This document shows positions 53,875-63,646 of a DNA stretch of 64,000 nt, piece by piece; within the stretch, counting starts at the first letter, position 1, and every line of letters begins with the position of its first letter. The notes below the pieces were generated by a model. It saw nothing but the letters and a program-made list of their open reading frames with translations. It did no database searches and was not told the origin of the DNA. The translations under genes and the position numbers were made by a program. Location: the NCBI RefSeq assembly GCF_018399035.1, contig NZ_CP073760.1, positions 496,001 to 560,000 on the forward strand, read 5' to 3'. The stretch comes from Thiocapsa sp. (GTDB lineage Bacteria; Pseudomonadota; Gammaproteobacteria; Chromatiales; Chromatiaceae).

Positions 53875-54921
53875 ATGCCGTTTTTTCCTGTCCTGCGTGT
53901 CCTGACGCTCGCCTTCGGCGCACTGGTCTGTGCGTCCTTCTGGCAGCCATCCCTGGCGTCGGACCGGATCAAGATTCACGGTGCGGGGGCGAGCTTTCCG
54001 GCCCCGCTCTATCAGCGCTGGTTCCGGGACTATTTTCTGGCGCACCCGAACATTCAGGTCGACTATCAGCCGATCGGCTCCGGACCCGGCGTCAACAGCT
54101 TCATCGAAGGTCGGCTGGATTTCGCGGGGTCCGATCAACCCTTGACCGGTGAGCTGGCGCAGAGGGCCGGGGACAAGGTCCTGCAACTCCCGTTGACGGC
54201 GGGAGCGGTGGTCTTGACCTACAATCTGCCGGGGATTGACGAGCTCCGGCTCTCACGCGAGGCCCTCGCCGGCATGTTTCTCGGCTCGATCGCCCGTTGG
54301 AACGATCCGCTGATCCTTGCGGCCAACCCGGGTGTCGAGATTCCGGATCTGCCGATCGTAGTGGTCACGCGGGTGGACGCGAGCGGAACCTCCTTGGTGA
54401 TGACCCGGCACCTGAGTGCAATCAGCGAGGCATTCGCGAAGCAGGTGGGCGAGAGCCAGTCGCCGGCATGGCCCGCATTGCTGCTGGAGCGAGGCGGTCT
54501 GATCCGCGGCCACGGCAACGGCGGTGTGGCGGCCTTCGTTCAGGCGACGGTCGGTGCCATCGGCTATGTTCAGTATGCCTACGCCCACCTGCCGGGCATG
54601 CAGATGGCATCGGTGGAGAATCGCGAAGGCGAGTTTGTTTCGGCCGGGAGTGAGTCGTTCCGAGCGGCGATCGAGGCCTTTCGGGCGAAGCTTGATCCCT
54701 CGCAGCTCAGCGACCCGGAAGGTGCGGGCGCTTATCCCATCTTGTCTTTGTCTTGGTTGGTGATGCGCTCCGGCGGGGATGATGCCAAATCGCAGGCGAT
54801 GCGGGACGTCCTGCGATACGCGCTCACCGACGGACAGGCGGATGCCGCCAAGCTGGGTTATATTCCTCTCAGTGCGAAGGCGGTCTCGCTGATTCTTCAG
54901 GAGCTCGATTCCAGGAAATAG
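53875..54921 (+). CDS. pstS: Phosphate-binding periplasmic protein PstS
   Basis: A 348-residue phosphate-binding protein with a signal peptide (residues 1-29, ending in SLAS). Phosphate-site features are GAGASFPAPLYQRWF (about 36), IGSGPGVNSFI and DFAGSDQPLT (about 67-92), and DASGTSLVMTRHLS (about 168). An AGAGGA site lies 9 bases before ATG 53875. The pstCAB genes are not next to it, so it is either an orphan or supplies a remote transporter. Confidence 0.92.
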   Translation: MPFFPVLRVLTLAFGALVCASFWQPSLASDRIKIHGAGASFPAPLYQRWFRDYFLAHPNIQVDYQPIGSGPGVNSFIEGRLDFAGSDQPLTGELAQRAGDKVLQLPLTAGAVVLTYNLPGIDELRLSREALAGMFLGSIARWNDPLILAANPGVEIPDLPIVVVTRVDASGTSLVMTRHLSAISEAFAKQVGESQSPAWPALLLERGGLIRGHGNGGVAAFVQATVGAIGYVQYAYAHLPGMQMASVENREGEFVSAGSESFRAAIEAFRAKLDPSQLSDPEGAGAYPILSLSWLVMRSGGDDAKSQAMRDVLRYALTDGQADAAKLGYIPLSAKAVSLILQELDSRK

Positions 54922-55015
54922 GATGGATCGAGGATTTCCTTAGTAATCGCCCGAGGGACGCATCCCGTCGAACAGGAGCGATGGCCGAGTCGATCGAATC
55001 AGCGCGGCTGAAGGT

Positions 55016-55780
55016 TCACCCCTCAGCCCGCAGCACATCGACAACCTCCGCCATCAGCCGCTCGAACGATGGCGCCAAGTGGTCGATCACCCCTCGGTCC
55101 TTGCGTTTTAGGCTGTTTCCGATATAAACGGCACCGCCGCATCCGACCTCGCGTTTCGCCGCTCGGACATTCTTACGGCTATTGTCGACGACGATACAGG
55201 ACCGAGGTTCGACATCCAGCTCCTTGAGAACGAAGCGATAGCCTTGCGGATCCGGCTTCGGATGCAGCTTGTCCTTTTTATCGAGCGTCGAGATCGCATC
55301 GAAGATGTTCTCGGGCGGAAACATCTCCGTAAGCCCCTTCACCTCGAGAACCCGGAAGACGTTCTCCCGGACCCCGTTGGTTAAGATGGCGACCTGGATG
55401 TCGTGCTCCCGGAGCAGATCCAGTCCCTCGCGGATTCGGTCCCCTGCTCGGCTGATCCCGCGATAGTCGAGGTTTCCGGTGCAGGCATCGATGAGCTTCG
55501 CGAGCGTCGGCTCGATCGCTTCCTCGGATGGCTTGAGCAGCTTGGCCGTATGGTACAAGAGCGGTCCGAGCTGCAGACTTCCGCCCGCATCGTAGATGGC
55601 CCGCCCCGCGAGTCGCATCATCTTGAGTGCACGCTCACCGAAGTGCGTGCTGATCGCGGCAAAGACCGTTAGGGTCTGCGCCTTGAGCGCCACGTCTTCT
55701 GCTTCGGTCGTGATCACGCCGTCGAAATCCAACAACAAGAGCCGCGCATCGCGGATGAGTCGGGCAGGCACTCCCGTCAT
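55016..55780 (-). CDS. HAD-superfamily hydrolase
   Basis: A 254-residue phosphatase-like enzyme. It shows the nucleophile motif LLLLDFDGVITTE (D about 18 and 20), motif II ILTNGVRENVF, motif III KPDPQGYRFVLKEL with the lysine, and motif IV CIVVDNSRKN. The substrate is unknown. An alpha-helical cap domain lies between motifs I and II. Confidence 0.88.
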   Translation of the reverse strand: MTGVPARLIRDARLLLLDFDGVITTEAEDVALKAQTLTVFAAISTHFGERALKMMRLAGRAIYDAGGSLQLGPLLYHTAKLLKPSEEAIEPTLAKLIDACTGNLDYRGISRAGDRIREGLDLLREHDIQVAILTNGVRENVFRVLEVKGLTEMFPPENIFDAISTLDKKDKLHPKPDPQGYRFVLKELDVEPRSCIVVDNSRKNVRAAKREVGCGGAVYIGNSLKRKDRGVIDHLAPSFERLMAEVVDVLRAEG

Positions 55781-55870
55781 GGATCACCTCGGAATCCTTG
55801 AAGTTTATTGGCGGGCCCGGGCTCGTCATGGCGTCGAACGAAAGGCCGATCGAGCGCCCGCGGTTGGATA

Positions 55871-56502
55871 CTACTCCAAGACGTCGATCCCGGGTGCAGC
55901 GCAAAGCACCGGATGCTCGGCGGTTCCCAAGGAGGGAGGCGAGACCTGCGGTCCGCAGCGGTCCGACAGCCAACCCGCCCAGTCGGTCCACCAGGACCCC
56001 TGCAGCGGCGTTTGGGCGGTGAGCCAGTCGTCCGCTGCGAGGCCGGGCGCGAGATCACTGGACCAATAGCGTCGGCGGGATTTCGCAGACGGCGGGTTCA
56101 GGATGCCGTCACATGACCCTCGATGGAGAGGCTAAACCGGATCGGGACGCGGACATGGTCGCGGACTCGGAACACCTCTGTCCAGGGAGCGATATGGTCC
56201 TGAATACAGCCGACGGCATAGAGCGGCTGCTCGATGTTGGTCAGGCGGAGCTGGCGCCCGGCGAGCGTCAGGCCCTGCTCGGACACCAAGCGGTTGTTCA
56301 GATAGAGCTCGCGAAGGTAGAAGGAGAGCATCCGTCTCGGCAGCCGCGTCGAGTCGCTGTTCCAATAGAGCACGTCGGATCGAGAGGGTGCATCGCCATA
56401 CAGATAGTTCCGAACGGCGTGGTGCCAGATCAGGCTGTCGGCGCGCAGCAGCCGAAAGACCGTCTCGGTCACGCTGCCGTCGAGATAGCCGTCGCTCTCC
56501 AT
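55871..56502 (-). pseudogene. phaC: C-terminal remnant of a polyhydroxyalkanoate synthase (PhaC)
   Basis: From MESDGYLDGSVTETVFRLLR it reads as the last third of a class I/II-like PhaC: VLYWNSDSTRLPRRMLSFYL, LYLNNRLV, QDHIAPWTEVFRV. Near 56112 one base is missing in the GHVTGILNPP motif. The frame then continues ILNPPSAKSRRRYW, GSWWTDWAGWLSDRCG to a stop at 55871. The catalytic lipase-box cysteine part is absent, so it cannot be active. Confidence 0.8.
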
Positions 56503-56597
56503 CAGAGCGCCCCCGCAGGAAACCAATCGAGATCCTGGTTCGTGACCTCTTGACTGGGGAGGTAGCGACCGGTCGCGAGAATAACGGCGTTTCTCAT
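56502..56597 (-). pseudogene. N-terminal stub of a FabH-like ketoacyl-ACP synthase
   Basis: ATG 56597 with an AGGTGAG site reads MRNAVILATGRYLPSQEVTN then QDLDWFPAGAL and stops at a TGA that overlaps the ATG of the PhaC remnant. The first 24 residues match the standard start of 3-oxoacyl-ACP synthase III. The rest of the gene is missing. Confidence 0.65.
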
Positions 56598-56627
56598 GGT
56601 TGATCTCACCTGGTTTCGGAATGAGCG

Positions 56628-57299
56628 TCAGGGGATGCCCGCCGCCTCCTTGAAGTGACTCTCCAGCTTGATGCCGTAGTCGATGGCTCGGTTCAGCTCT
56701 GCCGTGTATTTCTCGACGGCCCCGGCAGCAGTGGCGAGTGCGGCTTGATGCGCGGTGGCATCGACGGCGCCGGCGGCCTTTTGTGTATAGGACTGCACCT
56801 GGGCCCCGGTATTGAGTTGAAAGGGGCCCGTCAGCTGTCGCGGGTCGACCTGCTTCAGAACGGCATAGTGGCGATTGAGCTCTGCGATCTTGGTGATCAA
56901 CTCCTGTTTGACCTTCAGGTACCGCGACAGATACTCGGTGAAGGTCGCATAGGCATTGAGATTGCCGATATGGGACGGATCCGTCAGGTAGTCCGGGGTC
57001 CACTCGATCGAAAGGACGTTGTAATAGTTCTGGAACTCGAACAGATTCACATCCTGATCCGAGCGCGCCAAGGACTGATAGGCTTGGTCGAGCGCCTCCC
57101 GAACCCAGCGCTCTCGATCCGCCCATTGTTTCTGGTTGCCTTGGAGATCCGCGGTGTCAAATTCGGGGCCACCGAATGAAAAGGCGCCCATCTGCTTGAG
57201 ATAGTCGCCGAAGCTCGCGGCCTTCGCGTTGGTCGTAACGGCCAGCGCCATGAGCGTTGACGCGATCAGCGATGTTCGAATCAAGTCCGTGCGAGTCAT
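56628..57299 (-). CDS. Exported helical protein of unknown function
   Basis: A 223-residue protein with a clear signal peptide (LIASTLMALAVTTNAKAA) and a mature part predicted all-helical, rich in A, Q, Y and E (DRERWVREALDQAYQSLARS; LSRYLKVKQELITKIAELNR; QAALATAAGAVEKYTAELNR). No known domain. It lies 60 bases downstream of the binding-protein gene and 1.6 kb after the VWA gene on the same strand, so the three probably form an operon. Confidence 0.7.
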   Translation of the reverse strand: MTRTDLIRTSLIASTLMALAVTTNAKAASFGDYLKQMGAFSFGGPEFDTADLQGNQKQWADRERWVREALDQAYQSLARSDQDVNLFEFQNYYNVLSIEWTPDYLTDPSHIGNLNAYATFTEYLSRYLKVKQELITKIAELNRHYAVLKQVDPRQLTGPFQLNTGAQVQSYTQKAAGAVDATAHQAALATAAGAVEKYTAELNRAIDYGIKLESHFKEAAGIP

Positions 57300-57359
57300 C
57301 GTTATCTCTCCTTCATCTTGCCGGTGAATCGACCGGGTCGGCGCAATTGGATGATCTCG

Positions 57360-58880
57360 TCAGAGATTCGGGCCGACCGGATCTCCCAGAGCCTGATATC
57401 CGCGAATAAGGGCCAGAATCACCTCGCCGCTCTGTGCGGGGATCAGAATCTGGGATGCTTTGATCAGATCGGGAATCAGGCCGTTTGCGGTGACGAAGTC
57501 GCCCAGGACCTCGTTCATCTCTTGATTCGAGATCTCGGTGCTGACCGGTCGAAAGCCTTCGCGCTGTAATGCGAGGAGCTGGATGTCTCGGGTCAGGAGA
57601 TAATCCTTGAATCGCCGTGCGGCCTCGACCTGCTCGCGCGAGTTGCCATGACGAAGCGTATAGTAGGGATGATCCGAGATCAGATTGTATTTCGGATACC
57701 GCAGCACCGGCTTGGCCCCGGCTGGATCATTGACTCGGCGAATAAAAGCGAGCTTCACGCCGAGGTTCTCGTAGACATAGACGCTGGACAAGGGCTGTCC
57801 GCCATAGCCGGCCTGCATGAGCGGCTCGGCGAGCTTGCCGGTACTGTCCTTGGTTTGGTCCGACATATACTTCATCAGTGCCAGATAGGCATGGAAGTCC
57901 GGATCCTTCAGATCTTCGAGCCGAATCCTGTAGTGCGCGCGATCCTTCGCAAAGAACTCGTAGGCCATGGTGACGAGCGCGACCGCACCGCTGTTGGAGT
58001 CCTGCGGGCGGGTGAATCCGAATTGAAAGCTGCGGCCGTTGGGGTCGATGCCCTCGCCGCCGAGCTCGCGCGCGTAGATCTCGGTGACGGTGTCGAAGCT
58101 CATCGACTTCTGGATGGTCCGGTCGATCGCCTCTTGAACCGGCTCCCAGGTGACGAAGACCATGGGGCTGCGGGCGATCGAGTCGTCGGTCTCGAACAGC
58201 TTGCCGCCGGTAAAGGCTTCCTCGACCAGGCCGCGGAAGATGCTGGATGCAGGCGCCCAGACCTGAAACTCGTTGCGGCCACCCTGCATGCTTTTGCCCT
58301 CGACCAGCAGCATGGCCGATTGGGTCGAGCCGATCTTGTCGATCACCAGACGAATGGGTTTGCCGTCGATCCGGTTGAGGGCGGGATCCGCCATGAAGCG
58401 TCGTGCCGCCTCTTCCAGCCAGTCCTTCTTCTCCGATCCGGCGGCGATCTTGACCTCGATGACGGTGCGATCCTCCGAGACCGGGTAGATCACCTCCTGG
58501 CGGGAGGTCTTCGGCGCAGCGACCGTGACGGGCTGCACCGTCACGGCTTGGCTGCGAATGGTCTCCTCGATCGCCTCCTGTCCGTCGCGTGGCAGGACTG
58601 CGGGGGCCGGGCTCTCGGGCGTGCTGGGCAGCGCCCGGGTCGGCGCGTCCTTCAGGGCCGGGCGCGGGCCTTGATCCGCCGGCGCGCCGGCTCCGGCTTG
58701 ATCCGCGCTCGGCTTGGCCTGGACCTTCGAGAGATCGACATTCAAGTCGCCGAAATCGAAGAGTTTCTCCGCAGCGTGCGTCGACGGGACCGCGCTACCG
58801 GTGAGCGCGAGCCAGCAGGCGAGCAAGATTGCGATCGGGAGGGGCACAAGGCCCCGGTCAAGGTTGTCCTGTCGAAGCAT
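57360..58880 (-). CDS. Exported substrate-binding-like protein (no VWA domain)
   Basis: A 506-residue secreted protein: a signal region (PIAILLACWLALTGSAVPST), a proline/alanine-rich linker (about 55-115), then a type 2 periplasmic-binding fold. It shares short motifs with the next gene upstream: GSEKKDW (there GSEKESW), VTWEPVQEA (there AVWEPVLAT) and DSNSGAVAL (there SNSGLSAL). So the two are paralogues, this one lacking the VWA end. A GAGGAG site precedes ATG 58880. The ligand is unknown; no ABC permease or ATPase genes adjoin. Confidence 0.8.
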   Translation of the reverse strand: MLRQDNLDRGLVPLPIAILLACWLALTGSAVPSTHAAEKLFDFGDLNVDLSKVQAKPSADQAGAGAPADQGPRPALKDAPTRALPSTPESPAPAVLPRDGQEAIEETIRSQAVTVQPVTVAAPKTSRQEVIYPVSEDRTVIEVKIAAGSEKKDWLEEAARRFMADPALNRIDGKPIRLVIDKIGSTQSAMLLVEGKSMQGGRNEFQVWAPASSIFRGLVEEAFTGGKLFETDDSIARSPMVFVTWEPVQEAIDRTIQKSMSFDTVTEIYARELGGEGIDPNGRSFQFGFTRPQDSNSGAVALVTMAYEFFAKDRAHYRIRLEDLKDPDFHAYLALMKYMSDQTKDSTGKLAEPLMQAGYGGQPLSSVYVYENLGVKLAFIRRVNDPAGAKPVLRYPKYNLISDHPYYTLRHGNSREQVEAARRFKDYLLTRDIQLLALQREGFRPVSTEISNQEMNEVLGDFVTANGLIPDLIKASQILIPAQSGEVILALIRGYQALGDPVGPNL

Positions 58881-58924
58881 CGAGGTTCTCCTCGGCACCG
58901 CATGTGCCGCCCGTGTGCCGGCGT

Positions 58925-60709
58925 TCAAAGCAGCTCGCTGAAGCGTTTGAAGATCTCGCGGATCTCGGCCGAATCGCCTCGGCGGGTCTCGCCGCCCGCC
59001 GCGCTGCTGATCGCCTTGAGCGAGGCGTCGTCCGCTCCTCCGCCGAAGGCGACCCCGAAGACCGGAACCTTGCATGCGGGGTCGCCCAGATGACCCGCGC
59101 GACCGTCGGACTGCGCGAAGCCGATCCGGCGGATCAGGTCCTTGTCGGACACCTTCGAGGCGTTGTCGACCCCGTCGGTCAGCACCACCATGACCCGAAT
59201 CGAGCGGTCATCCGGATTGGCCTTGATCGCCTCGCACAGATCGCTCCAAGCCGTTGCGATCGCCGAGCGCATGGCGGTTCCGCCGGCCGGTCGAACCCCC
59301 GCGAGTGCTGCGGCCAGGCGCTGTTTTCCGGCTGCATCCATGGCGATCGGCTGTCCCTTGGGCGTCAGGTCGGAATAGGCGACATCGTAGCTGTAGAGCA
59401 GCAGCGACAGGCGATCGCGATCCTGAAGGCTCTCCGCGAGCAGGTTGGCGCTCTCGACGGCAAGGTCCATGCGCGATCGCTCGACGCCGCGCTCCCGGTC
59501 GAAGAGCTTGCCGTCCATGCTTCCCGAGCGATCGATCACGAGCACCACATGCGCTCGATTCTTGATGGCGCGGAAGGCGTTGCGTGCGGCCAGGACGACA
59601 TTGCCGCCGGGAGTGGCCAGAAAGCGATGGACCGTCTCGAAGGGCTGCACCCCGTTCTCCGCGCTCCAGACCATCCCGTAGATCTTGGGGTCGACGTCCA
59701 AGGCGACGCTCGGTCGAAAGCCGTACTGCAACGCCTGCGCCTGGACCTCCGGCGACATCAGATAGGCAAAATAACGCTTGGCGCCCTCGTCTTCGTCGGC
59801 GTCGACCCAGTCGCGCTTGACGATGGCGAAGGGGTGATTGGTGGCGAAGGTGCCCTCCGCGGGGTAAACCGCCACCAGCTTGGGGAAGGGGAGACCCTTC
59901 TCCCGGATGACGTGATTGGCCTGGATGACGTCGCTTTCGTAGACCACCGCTGCATCGGCGTAAGCGGGGCCGTCCGAGCGCATCTTCTCGGCATAGAAGC
60001 CGGTGGAGCGCCCGTAATGGATCACGCTTTCGTGGACCTTCGCAACGAAGTCGCGGATCTGGGGATCCTCGAGCTTTGCCGTCGAGAGCCGGGGAACCGG
60101 GTGTCCAGCCTGAGCCTCCGCCCCCGCGTAGAACTGAGCGATCAGGGCCGACAGACCACTGTTGGAGGTCTCCGGATTGGTTTGACCGTAGCGAAATTGG
60201 CCCTCGGCCGAGCGTTTGAAGATCTCTGCCCATCCGACCTGGTCGATCGGCCCGAGTGTCGCAAGCACCGGCTCCCAGACCGCGATCACCACCGGCGAGG
60301 AGACGAGAAAGCCCTCGACCTTGAGCAGATCGCCCCCCTGTTGCTCGCCGACCTCGTAGTTGACCAGATTGACGTAGAGATCCGACGCGGGGCTGGTGGC
60401 ATGGACCTCGTCCGGTCCTGCTCGACCATCCTTGATCTCGTTCACGCTCTCGCCCGATCCCTTCGCGATCGCCTGGACGCAGATCCGCTTTCCGGAGGTC
60501 GTCGTCTGGCCTTGGCGGTTGAAACCGTCGGTGACGGCGTCGATCCAGGATTCCTTTTCCGATCCGTAGGTGAAACGCACCACGACCTGGTTCGCCGCCG
60601 GAGTACAGGCATTCTCCGAAGCGGCGGCTCGAGAGGAACCGGGTGCTGGACCCAAGGCAAGTACCGCGAGGACGCCGAGGATAAGGTTGCGTGATGGATT
60701 CCCGATCAT
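58925..60709 (-). CDS. Exported binding-protein / von Willebrand A fusion
   Basis: A 594-residue protein: signal peptide (NLILGVLAVLALGPAPGSSR), a type 2 periplasmic-binding fold (about 35-370; GSEKESW, VWEPVLATLG, NSGLSALIAQFY, FATNHPFAIVKRDW), then a VWA domain (about 385-594). The metal site is complete: VIDRSGSMDG (DxSxS), PAGGTAMRS and VLTDGVDN. VWA domains bind protein partners through a metal ion. A GGAGG site precedes ATG 60709. First gene of the cassette; the N-terminal extension open to 60850 is not conserved in character. Confidence 0.85.
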   Translation of the reverse strand: MIGNPSRNLILGVLAVLALGPAPGSSRAAASENACTPAANQVVVRFTYGSEKESWIDAVTDGFNRQGQTTTSGKRICVQAIAKGSGESVNEIKDGRAGPDEVHATSPASDLYVNLVNYEVGEQQGGDLLKVEGFLVSSPVVIAVWEPVLATLGPIDQVGWAEIFKRSAEGQFRYGQTNPETSNSGLSALIAQFYAGAEAQAGHPVPRLSTAKLEDPQIRDFVAKVHESVIHYGRSTGFYAEKMRSDGPAYADAAVVYESDVIQANHVIREKGLPFPKLVAVYPAEGTFATNHPFAIVKRDWVDADEDEGAKRYFAYLMSPEVQAQALQYGFRPSVALDVDPKIYGMVWSAENGVQPFETVHRFLATPGGNVVLAARNAFRAIKNRAHVVLVIDRSGSMDGKLFDRERGVERSRMDLAVESANLLAESLQDRDRLSLLLYSYDVAYSDLTPKGQPIAMDAAGKQRLAAALAGVRPAGGTAMRSAIATAWSDLCEAIKANPDDRSIRVMVVLTDGVDNASKVSDKDLIRRIGFAQSDGRAGHLGDPACKVPVFGVAFGGGADDASLKAISSAAGGETRRGDSAEIREIFKRFSELL

Positions 60710-60945
60710 AAGACCTCCAAAGGCGATGTGCGGGAGCCGGGCAGGGCGACAAGATCCGGTCGGGCCGCGGCCGATCCTCCGGATCGACATCCTTGATGAC
60801 CGCCTCGACCAACAGAACCCCGCACCGCGGCTCGGGGTAGGGCGTTGCATTGACGAGGGTTACCTTAAATCATGGCAGAGAAGGCCGACGCTTACCGAAA
60901 AGGATGGCAGATAAAAGCGACCGAATCGTGACGGTTCGAAGAGAT

Positions 60946-62795
60946 CTACTTCAACTGCGCGACCGAGAGCTTGCGCAACGTGGCCCGCCGTTTGACATAG
61001 TGCTCATCCATCCGCCCGATGATTCCGTTCAGGAAACGGACGGTCTCGACGATGTTCGGACCCTTGTTGAGCATGGCGCATTCGGCCTGAATACTCATGG
61101 CGGCGTCCGAGACCTCCGCGCGCGACGGTGCTCCCTTTTTGGCCATGCCCTCGAGGATCTGGGTCGCCCAGATCACCGGCACGTGTGCCGCTTCGCAGAG
61201 CCACAGGATCTCCTGTTGGACCTCGGACAGGCGCTCGAATCCCACCTCGACCGCCAGATCGCCCCGCGCGATCATGATCCCGACGGGAGGTGAGTTCAGG
61301 CTCGCGAGCAGGATGCGGGGGAGGTTTTCGAAGGCTTGACGGTTTTCGATCTTGAGCACGATCCCGAGATGGTTGGCCCCGAGCCGGTAGAGCTCGTCGT
61401 GGAGACGCTCGACATCCTCGGGTCCGCGGACAAAGGACAGTGCGACCATGTCGGCGAACTTGACGACTGCCGGCAGGTCATCGAGGTCTTTCTCGGTCAG
61501 GGCGGAGATCTTGAGTGCGGTGTCCGGGAAGTTGATGCCTTTTTCGGCGCGCAGCTTCGCGCCGCGTGGCCCGGTATGGGTGATCTTGACGCTGATCCGC
61601 TGACCGTCGTTCTCTTGGACGAGCCCGCCGATCTTGCCGTCGTCGAACCAGACGCTGTGCCCATGCGCGACCTGCTCGAACGCCGCTTCCAGGGTACAGT
61701 GGATCTGTGCCGGCGCGACGACGCGACCGGATGCGTCGCGAATGGCCTCTGCCCCGGGATCGTTGCGACGGGTCAGAATCAGGGTTTCGCCCGGCAGGAG
61801 AAGGATGGGATTGACGACCTCGGGGATCCCGGCGATGCGTCCTGCCCCGATCGACTTGCCGTCGCGCAGTCCGGTGACCGGGGTATCGTCCTGAATATAG
61901 GCGGTCCGCTCGCTTTCGGCGATGAACGATTGACCGCTCTTCGCGACGATCTTCAGCTCATGGTGTTGGCCGCGCGTGTCGGTCAGACCAAGCCAATCGC
62001 CGACAGCGAGCCGCTCGAGCAGACCGCACTCGATCTGGAGGGTGAATCGAACATCCGCGGGGATGGCTCGGCCGCGGCCGCCGTGGTGAGCCAAATCCGA
62101 GCGGGCCTGGCGACGCGACCGAAGACATCGCGATCGGGCGCCATTCGCTTGACCCGCCCGCTTGCCTGAATGGCGCCCGTACGGAGTTTCGGACCGGCCA
62201 GGTCGGCCTGCACGCGGCAGCTTCGTCCCACCAGCTGTTCCGCTCGGCGCAGGTTTTCAACCATCGCGAACCAGGCATCCGGACCGTCGTGGGCGCAGTT
62301 GACGCGCATCACATCCATCCCGGCGATGAGGAGATCCTGGACCAGTTGTGCGTCCGAGGCGGCCTCGCTCGGCATGGTGACCATGATGCGAACGAATCGA
62401 TCGCGGGGTTCGGGACCCAGAAGCGCACGGGTGTGATCCCTCAGCAACAAAGGCCCGGAGCGGAAATCCACGGGCGGCTCCGGGGCTGGACCGAAATCCT
62501 TGCCGCTGAGCTGCTCCAGGATGGCTATCACCGAATTGAGGCTGGCCAGGGCATGGGGCTCCAGTATGCCGAGCGAGGAGAGTCCCAGGGCACCGAGGTC
62601 TTGTTGAAGACTGCGGATGTCGTGTTGACGGATGCTGAGATAGTGAAGGAAGTTGCGCGCGCTGTCGCGATGGCCGGGCTCGACCTTCTCGATCTCGGCG
62701 TCGTAGGCTCGCTCGAACTCGACGGCACCCTTGCGCAGGGTGGCGAGTTGTGCGATCGGCCTTTCCAGTTGGCGAGAAGTCGGCGTCGTGGTCAT
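60946..62795 (-). pseudogene. pyk: Pyruvate kinase, atypical long form, frameshifted
   Basis: From ATG 62795, a helical N-terminal extension of about 120 residues precedes the barrel start RFVRIMVTMPSEAASDAQLV and MDVMRVNCAHDG. Near 62059-62062 (a run of four G on the plus strand) one base is missing. The remainder continues DVRFTLQIECGLLERLAVGD, THTGPRGAKL, the catalytic lysine in VLKIENR, MIARGDLAVEV and ATQILEGMAKK, ending at 60946 without the usual C-terminal regulatory domain. One added base gives 616 residues. Error or real break is undecided. Confidence 0.82.
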
Positions 62796-62924
62796 GGCGA
62801 GGGTGCCTGCGAGGTTGAAATCTGCCGGACGGTGCCGGTATACATCGAAACCATACGACGATTGTGTTGCGGTTGTGTGATCCCGGTGCGCGTTGTGGCG
62901 CACGGGCTGCCGCGACCACGGGGT

Positions 62925-63525
62925 TCAGGGTTGATTCGGATTCTGATTCCGATGCGTTGTTTGCACCTGCTGGGTTTTTTCGATCCGGATCGAGGTTTCG
63001 GAGCCTGTTCCGCGGGTAGCGGGACCCTGCGGTTCCGTAGGCTCCAGTGTCTTGGAGTAAATGGCCACCAGGAAGCCGAGGAGTGTCGAAAGGCCGACCG
63101 GCAAAGATCTCGGGCCCGGCTCCGACGAAGAGCTGGCTTCCGGCCGCAGCACCGATCCCGGTAATCAACATCAAGCCCGACCACATCAAGAGGATTCTTC
63201 CGAAAGACATCCCTTGCTGACGCATGCCCACGGAGCTCGACAGCGCTTCCGGAAGGAGTCGATCGCGGCCTTGGGGATGACCCATAAGGAGGCATCGGTG
63301 GCCGCAAACGCTGCTTCGCTGGTCGGGGCGCCGGTGATGCAGGATAGCCATCCGAATGCCTCGTTCCTTGTGGATCTTCTCGATCGGTTTGCCTTGGTCC
63401 GCGGGCGCGTAGAGCTCCACATCGCCGGAGGCGACGATATAGATTGCATCCGCGGGATCGCCGGCGAGGTAGATCTCGGTGCCCTTGGCGAGATCCAGGT
63501 TTCGGACCGACGGGGCGAGCGCCAT
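62925..63525 (-). pseudogene. Cyclic-nucleotide-binding membrane protein, several frameshifts
   Basis: From ATG 63525 the start of a CAP-type cyclic-nucleotide domain is clear (LAKGTEIYLAGDPADAIYIV then SGDVELYAPAD). Near 63355 the frame must change to read AFGWLSCITG ... ASLWVIPKAAIDSFRK. Near 63250 it changes again to MRQQGMSFGRILLMWSGLML (first membrane helix), and near 63100 to GLSTLLGFLVAIYSKTLEP (second helix) and a stop at 62925. Three breaks in 600 bases argue for real decay or poor local sequence. It lies just upstream of the pyruvate kinase gene. Confidence 0.7.
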
Positions 63526-63646
63526 CGAGCATGGGTCTGAATCTCGGATAGGCGCTGATCGACGCCGGCAGGTTCCGTCCAGCCGAGCGATGCGTGCGGG
63601 TCGCGGCCGTTCGTGAGGCCCCAACCGCGGCCACCGGCCCCGGGCG

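Noticed and set aside
58829..60694. A 621-codon plus-strand open frame
   Set aside because: Shadow of the binding protein-VWA gene on the other strand.
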